NCBI GenBank assembly: GCA_900543395.1
Contig: UQQT01000004.1
Coordinates: 1-64,000 of the forward strand
Source of the DNA: an uncultured Oscillospiraceae bacterium
GTDB taxonomy: Bacteria > Bacillota > Clostridia > Oscillospirales > Acutalibacteraceae
Direction of reading: 5' to 3'
Length of the DNA stretch: 64,000 bases
Positions 52,187 through 59,675 of this stretch are shown in pieces. Positions within the stretch are counted from its first letter, which is position 1, and the number at the start of each line of letters is the position of its first letter. Under the pieces are notes generated by a model that had not been told where the DNA came from, did no database searches, and was given only the letters and a program-made list of their open reading frames with translations. The translations under genes and the position numbers were made by a program.

Positions 52187-53467
52187 GTGTCCTGTTACGT
52201 AATAAACGGCGGCGAACGGCTTTCGGGTGAGCTTTGCGTTCAGGGCGCGAAGAACAGCGCGCTCCCGATACTTGCCGCCACGGTGCTTGTAAACGGAGAG
52301 TCGGTTATTCACAACTGTCCCGATATAACGGACGTCGACGCGACGGTTCGTATATTGAGACACCTCGGATGTAAGGTAAAACGCGAGGGTACGACTCTGA
52401 TCGTTGATTCTTCGAACGTCGATAAATACGATATTCCCGACTCGTTAATGCGTCAGATGCGCTCGTCCGTAATATTTTTGGGCGCGATTATCGGACGTAT
52501 GGGAGTCGCGGAGCTTTCGTCTCCCGGCGGATGCGAGATAGGCTTGAGACCTATCGACCTGCATCTGTCCTCGATACAGAAATTCGGGGTGCAGATAACG
52601 GAAGAATTTGCAAATATCGGTTTTAAGGTTCTTGATAAACTGACGGGCTGTAACATCACGCTGTCGTTTCCGAGCGTGGGTGCGACGGAAAATATAATTC
52701 TTACTGCGGCGACGGCGAAGGGCAGAACCGTTATAAACAACGCCGCGAGAGAACCCGAGATAAGCGATCTTGCCGATTTTCTCAATTCGTGCGGAGCGAA
52801 AATTTCGGGTGCAGGCGACGGAACGGTCGTTATCGACGGCGTCGAAAAACTGACTCGGTGCGAGCATACGGTAATTCCCGACAGAATAGCGGCGGGAACA
52901 TATATGGCGGCAGCGGTCGTCACGCGCGGAAAGGTTACGCTCGACAGGATAATTCCCGCGCATCTCACGCCTATAATACCGTTGTTTGAGGAAGCGGGCT
53001 GTAAGATAGATTCGGGTGTAAATTCTCTTACGATTACCGCTCCCGAAAGATTAAAGAGCATAAGAACGGTCAGAACGATGCCGTATCCCGGATTCCCGAC
53101 GGATATGCAGGCTCCGATAATGGCGGTCATGACCGTTTGCAGGGGAACGGGTGTTATGATCGAGACCGTTTTCGAATCAAGATATAAACACGTCAGCGAA
53201 CTTATGCGTTTCGGCGCGAAGATAAGAGTCGACGGCAGAATGGCTGTTGTCGAGGGCGTTGACAGGCTGACCGGAGCGAGCGTTATAACTCCGGATTTAA
53301 GAGGCGGTTCGGCTTTTGTTATCGCAGGGCTTGCCGCCGACGGAAAGACAACAATACACAATATAAAACTTATAAACAGAGGCTACGAAAACATACACAC
53401 GGTTCTTTCCGAACTGGGTGCGGACATAAAAAAGGATGAGGACAATGAATCGGAGAGCGTTAAATGA
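52187..53467 (+). CDS. murA: UDP-GlcNAc 1-carboxyvinyltransferase
   Basis: The 426-residue enzyme performs the first committed step of peptidoglycan synthesis. It has QGAKNSALPILAAT and SSPGGCEIGLRPIDLH, with the fosfomycin-reactive Cys at 116, so intrinsic fosfomycin resistance by Cys-to-Asp is not expected. GTG at 52187 follows GGTGGGATTAAG. It occupies the slot where murC or murB is often found in other dcw clusters. Confidence 0.96.
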   Translation: MSCYVINGGERLSGELCVQGAKNSALPILAATVLVNGESVIHNCPDITDVDATVRILRHLGCKVKREGTTLIVDSSNVDKYDIPDSLMRQMRSSVIFLGAIIGRMGVAELSSPGGCEIGLRPIDLHLSSIQKFGVQITEEFANIGFKVLDKLTGCNITLSFPSVGATENIILTAATAKGRTVINNAAREPEISDLADFLNSCGAKISGAGDGTVVIDGVEKLTRCEHTVIPDRIAAGTYMAAAVVTRGKVTLDRIIPAHLTPIIPLFEEAGCKIDSGVNSLTITAPERLKSIRTVRTMPYPGFPTDMQAPIMAVMTVCRGTGVMIETVFESRYKHVSELMRFGAKIRVDGRMAVVEGVDRLTGASVITPDLRGGSAFVIAGLAADGKTTIHNIKLINRGYENIHTVLSELGADIKKDEDNESESVK

Positions 53468-54368
53468 GGATAACAGACAACGCCCGTCTTCAAACGCACA
53501 GCTGTCGCGTTCGGAGCAGGTGAAGCTTAGCTCTCAGAGACGTAAAAAAGCCGTAATGCGAAGAAATTTCATTATTTTCTTTGTATTTCTCGTTATAGCT
53601 CTGATTGCGGGAATAATAATATCCGCGGCATTTTTTAAGGTGAATAATATTACGGTCAAAAACGCCGATAAAAATATAAATATAAGTTCCTATTATACAA
53701 AGGACGACATTATAAAAGCGTCCGGCTTTACGGTTGGTAAAAATCTGGTAATCGCTGACGTTTCGGGCGCGAAAAAATCTATCGAAACGTCGCTTCCGTA
53801 TATCGGCACTGCTTCGATAAAAAGAAAACTGCCCGACACGCTCGAAATCACGGTAAAGGATACGGACGCAAAATATGCGGTTTCCTCGTCGGGGGGATAC
53901 GTTCTTCTCAATGAAAACGCGAAAGTTCTCGACGACGGGGCGAACGCCGTTCCCGAAACGGCGGCTGTCGTACTCGGGGTCGATATAAAAAATGCTCAAA
54001 AGGGAGAAATGTGCGTTTTTGCGAATACGGATAAATCAGATAAGCTTATGAAGCTCGGAAAGTTATTTGCGCATTATTCGATAAATGACGTTACGAAGAT
54101 AAATCTCGAATCCGATACGGATATTAAATTCGTCGTTTCGAACAGGATAACGTGTATACTCGGCACCATGACGGGCGCGGACGGCAAAATGAGACTTGCC
54201 TCGAAAACGATAGAGACGGAGAATCAAAAAAGCTTCGTTTCCGATCTGATAATAGATTTAAGCTCACAGTCAAAGGCGTTTGTCCGTCCCGACCACGATA
54301 AAGCGGAGCTTATTCCGACGACCGAACCGGTCAGCGAGCCGAATACGGCAGTTTCGGACGAAAATTAA
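53445..54368 (+). CDS. ftsQ: Cell division protein FtsQ/DivIB
   Basis: The 307-residue bitopic protein has a basic cytosolic N-terminus, one membrane helix (NFIIFFVFLVIALIAGIII), a POTRA domain (FKVNNITVKNADKN ... IIKASGFTVGKNLVIAD) and the FtsQ beta domain (IKRKLPDTLEITVKD). The preferred ATG at 53445 is 9 nt after AAGG; it overlaps murA by 23 nt. Confidence 0.9.
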   Translation: MNRRALNEDNRQRPSSNAQLSRSEQVKLSSQRRKKAVMRRNFIIFFVFLVIALIAGIIISAAFFKVNNITVKNADKNINISSYYTKDDIIKASGFTVGKNLVIADVSGAKKSIETSLPYIGTASIKRKLPDTLEITVKDTDAKYAVSSSGGYVLLNENAKVLDDGANAVPETAAVVLGVDIKNAQKGEMCVFANTDKSDKLMKLGKLFAHYSINDVTKINLESDTDIKFVVSNRITCILGTMTGADGKMRLASKTIETENQKSFVSDLIIDLSSQSKAFVRPDHDKAELIPTTEPVSEPNTAVSDEN

Positions 54369-54411
54369 TAAAATCATAATTCTCGCGAGGTTGAATTTAT
54401 TAAAATAAATG

Positions 54412-54440
54412 TTGAAATTTATAAATAATCATGATATTAT
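54412..54440 (+). promoter_or_regulatory. Promoter of ftsZ
   Basis: TTGAAA, 17-nt spacer, TATTAT, in the 157-nt gap after ftsQ. It would let ftsZ be expressed apart from the rest of the dcw cluster. Confidence 0.7.
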
Positions 54441-54525
54441 ATTAAATGTATAATTATTTAATTATTTTGGGTTATGTTGATTAAAATAATGTGAGTGTGG
54501 AGTTACACGTATTGGAGGAAGTTAA

Positions 54526-55674
54526 ATGTCTTTTGAAATTTCAAACGAGTATGAGGACGTTACTAAGATTAAGGTAATAGGCGTAGGCGGAGGCGGCGGA
54601 AACGCTATCAACCGCATGGTCGATTCCGGCGTTCAGGGCGTTGAATTTATCGCCGTTAACACCGATAAGCACGTTCTCATGTTTTCCAAAGCAGATACAA
54701 AAATTCAGATAGGCGAAAAGGTTACCGCAGGCAAGGGCGCGGGCGCAAGACCCGAGGTCGGACAGAAAGCCGCAGAGGAGAGCATGGATATTATCAACGA
54801 TTCTCTCAACGGAACCGATATGGTATTCATCACCGCAGGCATGGGCGGCGGAACCGGAACCGGCGCAGCTCCCGTTATCGCGCAGATGGCTAAGGATAAG
54901 GGTATTCTTACCGTCGGTATCGTTACGAAGCCCTTTAACTTCGAGGGCAGACGCAGAATGGCGCAGGCAGAGGACGGTATCGCAGAGCTTGCAAAGCATG
55001 TTGATTCGCTTATTATTATCCCTAACGAGAGATTAAAGCTCGTCTCGGACGAGAAAATTACGCTTGTCAACGCGTTCAACGTAGCCGACGACGTTCTTCG
55101 TCAGGGCGTACGCAGTATTGCCGAGCTTATCACGGTTCCCGGACTTATCAATCTTGACTTTGCAGATGTTACCGCTATCATGAAGGACGCGGGTCACGCG
55201 CACATGGGCGTGGGCAGAGGCAGCGGAAAGGACAAGGCGGAGACCGCCGCAAACGCAGCTATTTCCAGTCCCCTGCTCGAAACCACAATCAAGGGTTCAA
55301 AGGGTATTATCATCAATATCACAGCCTCCAACGATATCGCTCTCGAAGCGGTCGATACGTGCTGTTCTATTATTTCGGACGCTGCGGATCCGGACGCAAA
55401 CATCATCTTCGGCGTTGCGTTTGACGAGAGTCTTGATGACGAAATGGTTGTTACCGTTGTAGCTACCGGCTTCGGCGACGTTAAGAACGAGATCGGCGGG
55501 AAAGAGGATTCCGCTCCCGTATTCGAGCTTCCCGACGAGGACTCGGCTCCCGCAGAGAAAGCGGAAAACGCTAAAGAACCCGAGAAAAAGCCCGAACCCG
55601 AGGTTAAAGAGTCCTACGGTACGGACGACGACGACCTTATCGATATTTTCGATATGTTCAAGGGCAGAAAGTAA
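54526..55674 (+). CDS. ftsZ: Cell division GTPase FtsZ
   Basis: The 382-residue tubulin homologue has GVGGGGGNAINRM, the GTP loop GGGTGTGAAP and NVADDVLRQGVRSI, then an acidic Pro/Glu linker (about 325-365) and the C-terminal anchor-binding peptide DDDLIDIFDMFKGRK. GGAGGAAG precedes the ATG. ftsA is not adjacent, so SepF or another anchor is probably used. Confidence 0.98.
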   Translation: MSFEISNEYEDVTKIKVIGVGGGGGNAINRMVDSGVQGVEFIAVNTDKHVLMFSKADTKIQIGEKVTAGKGAGARPEVGQKAAEESMDIINDSLNGTDMVFITAGMGGGTGTGAAPVIAQMAKDKGILTVGIVTKPFNFEGRRRMAQAEDGIAELAKHVDSLIIIPNERLKLVSDEKITLVNAFNVADDVLRQGVRSIAELITVPGLINLDFADVTAIMKDAGHAHMGVGRGSGKDKAETAANAAISSPLLETTIKGSKGIIINITASNDIALEAVDTCCSIISDAADPDANIIFGVAFDESLDDEMVVTVVATGFGDVKNEIGGKEDSAPVFELPDEDSAPAEKAENAKEPEKKPEPEVKESYGTDDDDLIDIFDMFKGRK

Positions 55675-55693
55675 TTATTAATTCATTAAAAAT

Positions 55694-55731
55694 GCGGTAC
55701 ACATGCAAAGGACTGCACGTACCGCTTTTTT
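55694..55731 (+). terminator. Terminator after ftsZ
   Basis: GCGGTAC pairs with GTACCGC, with inner TGCA/TGCA, and is followed by T6. Confidence 0.82.
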
Positions 55732-55745
55732 GCTTGTAATACGAT

Positions 55746-55973
55746 ATGAATTTTGAAAAAATCAGAGATATTATATGCGATCTTTTCGGCTGCGATCCCG
55801 ATTGTATAAATGAGGAAACGACATTCGATGAGCTCGGCGCGGGCGATATGGATATGATAGATATTGCAATGAGCATTGAGGATGAATTTTCAATGGAATG
55901 TCCGGATGAGGCTCTCGAAAAGTTTATAACTGTCGGCGACGCCGTTCGATTTACGGAGGGCGCGGATGATTAA
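55746..55973 (+). CDS. Acyl carrier protein-like protein lacking the phosphopantetheine serine
   Basis: The 75-residue product aligns along its length with bacterial ACPs (FEKIRDIICDLFGCDP, EELxAGD-like core, IEDEFSMECPDEALEKFITV). In the usual DSLD motif it reads Gly33-Asp34-Met35-Asp36, so Asp occupies the place of the Ser that carries 4'-phosphopantetheine. It probably cannot be a normal acyl carrier and may act as a protein adaptor. No clear ribosome site precedes the ATG, and it starts 15 nt after the ftsZ terminator. It overlaps the HAD gene by 8 nt. Confidence 0.75.
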   Translation: MNFEKIRDIICDLFGCDPDCINEETTFDELGAGDMDMIDIAMSIEDEFSMECPDEALEKFITVGDAVRFTEGADD

Positions 55974-56604
55974 GAATATCGTTTTCGATATGGGTAACGT
56001 GCTTATCTGCTTCGATCCGGAAAAAACGCTGAGAAAATATACGGACGACGAGAACGATATTAAATTGATTCTCGATAAGTTCTATAAAAGCGAGCTTTAC
56101 CGCGACATCGACAGGGGACTTAAAACTCATTCGGAGGTTATAGATTTAATATCGCCGTATCTTACGGACAGCGCGGTCTGTCTTCTTAAAAAATTATATG
56201 CAGAAGAATGCTTCGGACGGACGAATATGCCCGCCGCGGACGGTATGTACGAGCTTATTTCCGAATTGAATTCGAACGGTTACGGCACGTATCTTTTAAG
56301 CAACGCGGGTTATGATTTTTACGATTATTCAAAAGATATCCCTGCGATATCGATTTTAAAGGGCGGGGTCGTTTCGTGCGATCTTCATTTGCTCAAACCC
56401 GAGAGGGAAATATATATCTCATTGCTTGATAAATATTCGCTCAAGGCGGACGAGTGTCTGTTCATAGACGATCTCGAAGAGAACGTCGAGGGGGCGCGCG
56501 AGTGCGGAATGGACGCGATTTGCTATTCGTCGTTTAAGGACGGCGTTGATTCGCTGAGACGTTCGCTTATTTTAAAAGGTGTAAATATAAAGGAGTGTAC
56601 ATAA
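55966..56604 (+). CDS. HAD superfamily (IA) hydrolase
   Basis: The 212-residue product has motif I FDMGNVLICFD (YihX-like, DxGN), motif II LLSNA, the motif III Lys in LKPEREIY and motif IV FIDDLEENVEGA. YihX-like enzymes dephosphorylate sugar phosphates such as glucose 1-phosphate; the substrate here is unknown. It is translationally coupled to the ACP-like gene and directly abuts proS. Confidence 0.87.
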   Translation: MIKNIVFDMGNVLICFDPEKTLRKYTDDENDIKLILDKFYKSELYRDIDRGLKTHSEVIDLISPYLTDSAVCLLKKLYAEECFGRTNMPAADGMYELISELNSNGYGTYLLSNAGYDFYDYSKDIPAISILKGGVVSCDLHLLKPEREIYISLLDKYSLKADECLFIDDLEENVEGARECGMDAICYSSFKDGVDSLRRSLILKGVNIKECT

Positions 56605-58044
56605 ATGGCAGACAATAAAAAGATGGTCGAGGCTATAACCTCAATGGAGGACGACTTCGCGAAATGGTATACCGACGTCGTAAAAAAAGCCGACCTTATC
56701 GACTACGGAAGCGTAAAGGGCTGTATGATTATACGTCCCTACGGCTACGCTATATGGGAGCTTATCCAGAAGCAGATGGATGAAAGATTCAAGGAGACGG
56801 GACACGAGAACGTGTACATGCCTCTGTTCATCCCCGAGAGTCTTTTGCAGAAGGAAAAGGATCACGTAGAGGGCTTTGCTCCCGAATGCGCGTGGGTTAC
56901 CGTCGGAGGAACCGAGAAGCTTCCCGAAAAGCTCTGCGTCAGACCTACGTCCGAAACTCTTTTCTGCGAGCATTACGCTAACATAATTCATTCATACAGA
57001 GATCTTCCTAAACTTTATAACCAGTGGTGCAACGTTGTCCGCTGGGAAAAAACAACGAGACCGTTCCTGCGTTCAAGAGAATTCTTATGGCAGGAGGGGC
57101 ACACCGTTCACGCAACCGCCGAGGAGGCGATTGAAGAGACGGAGAGAATGCTGAACGTCTATGCGGATTTCTGCAGGGACGTACTCAATATGCCTGTTAT
57201 AAAGGGCAGAAAAACCGAGAGCGATAAATTCGCGGGCGCAGTCGCAACGTACGCTATCGAGGCTCTCATGCATGACGGTAAAGCATTACAGGCGGGTACT
57301 TCGCATTACTTCGGCGACGGCTTCGCAAGAGCGTTCAACATGACGTTTACGGATAAGGATAATAAGTTACAGTATGTTCATCAGACCTCATGGGGTACCA
57401 CGACGAGACTTATCGGCGCGCTCATCATGTCGCACGGCGACAACAACGGACTCGTTCTTCCTCCCAAAGTCGCACCCACGCAGGTTATCATAATTCCGAT
57501 AGCTTCTCATAAGCCCGGAGTCCTTGACAAGGCGGAGGAGTTAAGAGTAAGACTTGCAAAGTCGTTCAGAGTAAAGTCCGACGTTTCTGATAACTCCGCA
57601 GGCTGGAAGTTTGCAGAGTATGAGATGAAGGGCGTCCCCGTAAGACTTGAAATAGGACCTAAGGATATTGAAAAGAATCAGTGCGTTCTCGTCCGCAGAG
57701 ATACGAGAGAGAAGATATTTGTTTCTCTTGATAATCTTGAAACCGAGATTTCCTCTCTTCTTGACGATATCGGAACGTCTCTTTACAACAGAGCCAAGGA
57801 GAATATGGACAGAAGGACGTACGCGTGTACTACGCTTGACGAGATTAAGCAGGCGAGAGCCGAGCACGGCGACGGATTTATCAAGGCTATGTGGTGCGGA
57901 GACGAAGCGTGCGAGGATGCCGTTAAGGAACAGACCGGCGTAGGCTCGAGATGTATTCCGTTCGAGCAGGAACATCTTTCCGACGTGTGCGTCTGCTGCG
58001 GTAAAAAGGCGAAGCACATGGTTTACTGGGCTGTGGCATATTAA
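56605..58044 (+). CDS. proS: Prolyl-tRNA synthetase, type 3 (archaeal/eukaryotic-like)
   Basis: The 479-residue enzyme lacks the bacterial editing insertion and has the short-form architecture. It shows class II motifs (YGYAIWELIQKQMD, RWEKTTRPFLRSREFLWQEGHT, GALIMSHGDNNGLVLPP), an anticodon domain (VIIIPIASHKPG) and a C-terminal zinc-like region ending in Tyr (CVCCGKKAKHMVYWAVAY). AAAGGAGTG precedes the ATG. No T-box leader is seen; expression appears to come from the operon start upstream. Confidence 0.96.
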   Translation: MADNKKMVEAITSMEDDFAKWYTDVVKKADLIDYGSVKGCMIIRPYGYAIWELIQKQMDERFKETGHENVYMPLFIPESLLQKEKDHVEGFAPECAWVTVGGTEKLPEKLCVRPTSETLFCEHYANIIHSYRDLPKLYNQWCNVVRWEKTTRPFLRSREFLWQEGHTVHATAEEAIEETERMLNVYADFCRDVLNMPVIKGRKTESDKFAGAVATYAIEALMHDGKALQAGTSHYFGDGFARAFNMTFTDKDNKLQYVHQTSWGTTTRLIGALIMSHGDNNGLVLPPKVAPTQVIIIPIASHKPGVLDKAEELRVRLAKSFRVKSDVSDNSAGWKFAEYEMKGVPVRLEIGPKDIEKNQCVLVRRDTREKIFVSLDNLETEISSLLDDIGTSLYNRAKENMDRRTYACTTLDEIKQARAEHGDGFIKAMWCGDEACEDAVKEQTGVGSRCIPFEQEHLSDVCVCCGKKAKHMVYWAVAY

Positions 58045-58064
58045 TTTAAAACAGATATATAAAC

Positions 58065-58096
58065 AAAACTCCGAGTCGCCGTGATTCGGAGTTTTT
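58065..58096 (+). terminator. Terminator after proS
   Basis: AAAACTCCGA pairs with TCGGAGTTTT and ends in a T-tract. Confidence 0.85.
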
Positions 58097-58178
58097 ATGT
58101 CCGGAGTTGTCTATTTGTAAATATTATACAGTTATGGGTGTAGTTCAAGTCGATTAAATGTAGTTCGTTCCGAAACTA

Positions 58179-58207
58179 TTGACATCTAATTGTAAAATAT
58201 GTATCAT
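58179..58207 (+). promoter_or_regulatory. Promoter of candidate small RNA
   Basis: TTGACA, 17-nt spacer, TATCAT: near-consensus, followed within 90 nt by a terminator and no ORF with a ribosome site. Confidence 0.75.
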
Positions 58208-58213
58208 ATCATA

Positions 58214-58288
58214 GTCAGATGAAACTTCGACAACATTTATTAACGCACAATGAAAAAAGTTCTCCGAACTGCGGAGACTTTTTTCATA
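58214..58288 (+). ncRNA. Candidate small RNA, copy 2 of a two-member family
   Basis: The predicted transcript is about 75 nt. It carries ACAACATTTATTAACGCA at 58230-58248 (the element seen at 20311-20329 minus one base pair step) and ends in a strong hairpin, GTTCTCCG/CGGAGAC within A6/T6 arms (58253-58285). No Shine-Dalgarno-led ORF is present. It lies between proS and the tandem peptide genes. Confidence 0.55.
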
Positions 58289-58555
58289 TTTATTTAATAC
58301 CGAAAGATTTAATTCCTAAAATTTATTTGTGAAAAAGGTGATAACTATTTAACAAAGCATTTGTTTTAGTATATTATTAATCAAAATCAATATTTATTGT
58401 TGCTTAAATGTTTCTAAATTATTAACACAACTCAAATAACCTGTCGGATAAAACAGATTGAAGGATTGATATATTTTTATTATGGAAATATATTTTAAAT
58501 CTTTACATAATTGTGTTATAAACTTCAAACTTTGTTTAACAATCGCTTTACCCCC
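58289..58555. other. AT-rich intergenic region
   Basis: No supported gene. A 66-codon minus-strand frame (58394-58594) overlaps the promoter at 58556 and has no ribosome site, so it is not called. Confidence 0.6.
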
Positions 58556-58584
58556 TTGCATACTATTTACCGATGTGCTATTAT
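58556..58584 (+). promoter_or_regulatory. Promoter of peptide pair 1
   Basis: TTGCAT, 17-nt spacer, TATTAT. The transcript would begin near 58591 with a 5'-terminal hairpin GGAAAC/GTTTCC (58595-58612), which could stabilise the mRNA. Confidence 0.8.
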
Positions 58585-58640
58585 TTAGGTGCAAGGAAAC
58601 AATAAGGTTTCCGCAATAATTTGAAACGAGGTGTATTTAA

Positions 58641-58763
58641 ATGGCAGTTGAGACTTTCGGCAAACTCATGGAGTACCTTTCAATGTGGTTTGAGAAGCTT
58701 ATGAAGATGTTCGCTCAGATCAAGGTTTGGCTTGAGAAGACTTCTAAGAAGCTTGAGGGTTAA
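58641..58763 (+). CDS. Small amphipathic peptide A, copy 1 (40 aa)
   Basis: The product starts MAVETFGKLMEYLS and ends WLEKTSKKLEG. Hydrophobic residues recur every 3-4 positions (F6, L9, L13, W16/F17, L20, F24, I27, W30/L31), giving one long amphipathic helix with 7 Lys and 5 Glu (net about +2). No leader, cleavage site, Cys or lipobox is seen. GAGGTG lies 7 nt before the ATG. Codons are those of highly expressed genes (GCT, AAG, ACT, TCT), unlike the GCG/TCG-rich neighbours. It may be a leaderless bacteriocin or phenol-soluble-modulin-like peptide, or a small membrane protein. Confidence 0.8.
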   Translation: MAVETFGKLMEYLSMWFEKLMKMFAQIKVWLEKTSKKLEG

Positions 58764-58820
58764 TTTAATTTTGATTAAATTAGCTTGATTTTATATTATT
58801 TGGAAAGAGGTGCCAACAGA

Positions 58821-58940
58821 ATGAAATTTGACGTTTTTGCAGAGATTTTTGCTGATATCGCAGCTTTCGTAGCTGATTTCTACAAAAAGATTAAGGAGTT
58901 CGCAGCCGGTTTCGAGAAAACTTGGGGCTTCGAGAAGTAA
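58821..58940 (+). CDS. Small amphipathic peptide B, copy 1 (39 aa)
   Basis: The product starts MKFDVFAEIFADIAAF and ends GFEKTWGFEK. Phe and Ile recur every 3-4 residues (F3, F6, I9/F10, I13, F16, F20, I24, F27, F31), giving an amphipathic helix with an acidic face (D4, E8, D12, D19); net charge is about -1. AGAGGTGCC precedes the ATG. It lies 57 nt after peptide A in the same transcript, which ends at the terminator at 58960. The opposite net charges of A and B suggest that they pair. Confidence 0.8.
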   Translation: MKFDVFAEIFADIAAFVADFYKKIKEFAAGFEKTWGFEK

Positions 58941-58959
58941 TTAAATTTAATTATTTCTA

Positions 58960-58992
58960 AGACGGATCGTATTCACGGTTCGTCTTTTTTTT
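58960..58992 (+). terminator. Terminator of peptide pair 1
   Basis: A 10-bp stem (58960-58969 with 58976-58985, two G-T pairs) is followed by T7. Confidence 0.88.
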
Positions 58993-59178
58993 ATGCCTGT
59001 TTTTAATGACCGAGCTATATATATAATTCATATTCCGACTTCCGGCAGGAATAAACTGTGAATAAAAAATTAATAATAATCGACATGTGTATAATTGTAG
59101 GTATGCTAAACAACGAAAATATGCCGTTTTGTATGTAAAGTTTTTATATTATATAGACAAAACCCCCCTTATTGTAAA

Positions 59179-59206
59179 TTGACACAGGAATTATTTATGT
59201 TATAAT
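59179..59206 (+). promoter_or_regulatory. Promoter of peptide pair 2
   Basis: TTGACA, 16-nt spacer, TATAAT: consensus boxes. The rest of 58993-59178 is AT-rich, with a weaker promoter-like TTGTAT...TATAGA near 59131-59159 and no gene. Confidence 0.82.
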
Positions 59207-59263
59207 TATGAATGTAAAGGTGATATGTTCACTTTTTGAGATGAGGATAGGGAGGTGACTTCA

Positions 59264-59386
59264 ATGTCAGTAGATACTTTTGCTGCTCTCATGGCTTACC
59301 TTTCAGAGTGGTTTGAGAAACTCATGAAGATGTTTGCTCAGATCAAGGTTTGGCTTGAGAAGACTTCTAAGAAGCTTGAGGGTTAA
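59264..59386 (+). CDS. Small amphipathic peptide A, copy 2 (40 aa)
   Basis: The product starts MSVDTFAALMAYLSE. Residues 16-40 are identical to copy 1, and the last 55 or so coding bases plus the following TTTA are identical in DNA, showing a recent duplication or gene conversion. The N-terminal 15 residues differ at seven positions, mostly losing charge (K8 to A, E11 to A) or gaining it (M15 to E). GGGAGGTGACTTCA precedes the ATG. It is expressed from its own consensus promoter. Confidence 0.82.
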   Translation: MSVDTFAALMAYLSEWFEKLMKMFAQIKVWLEKTSKKLEG

Positions 59387-59435
59387 TTTAAACTCATTAA
59401 CCTGAATACTTTATTTTGGAAAGAGGTGCCGAAAA

Positions 59436-59555
59436 ATGAAATTTGACGTTTATGCAGAGATTTTCGCTGATATCATGGGTTTCGTTGCTGATTTATATGC
59501 AAAGATCATGGATTTCGTAAGCGGATTCGATAAGACCTGGGGATTCGAGAAGTAA
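59436..59555 (+). CDS. Small amphipathic peptide B, copy 2 (39 aa)
   Basis: The product starts MKFDVYAEIFADIMGF and ends GFDKTWGFEK. It keeps the hydrophobic periodicity and the C-terminal KTWGFEK of copy 1 but has only 4 Lys and 7 acidic residues (net about -3). The ribosome site TTTTGGAAAGAGGTGCC is shared with copy 1. It is the second gene of the second pair, followed by a terminator. Confidence 0.82.
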   Translation: MKFDVYAEIFADIMGFVADLYAKIMDFVSGFDKTWGFEK

Positions 59556-59581
59556 TCTCATACGATTATTTTAAACATGTA

Positions 59582-59609
59582 CGAGGCTTCAAACGAAGCC
59601 TCGATTTTT
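59582..59609 (+). terminator. Terminator of peptide pair 2
   Basis: A perfect 9-bp stem CGAGGCTTC/GAAGCCTCG with a 4-nt loop is followed by A and T5. Confidence 0.9.
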
Positions 59610-59635
59610 CTATATATGATTAAACGTTTTGAAAA

Positions 59636-59662
59636 TAAAAACCGCCCGAAATTCGGACGGCT
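59636..59662 (-). terminator. Terminator of the acyl-CoA ligase-like gene
   Basis: On the minus strand CCGTCCGAA pairs with TTCGGGCGG (one mismatch) and is followed by T5. Confidence 0.75.
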
Positions 59663-59675
59663 TTACGATTTGTTT

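Noticed and set aside
56500..56604. T-box or leader peptide for proS
   Set aside because: proS directly abuts the HAD gene, leaving no room for a leader.
58251..58300. 15-codon ORF (MKKVLRTAETFF...) inside the candidate small RNA
   Set aside because: No Shine-Dalgarno, and it runs through the terminator hairpin.
58394..58594. 66-codon minus-strand ORF next to the peptide genes
   Set aside because: It overlaps the promoter of peptide pair 1, lacks a Shine-Dalgarno and has AT-rich random composition.
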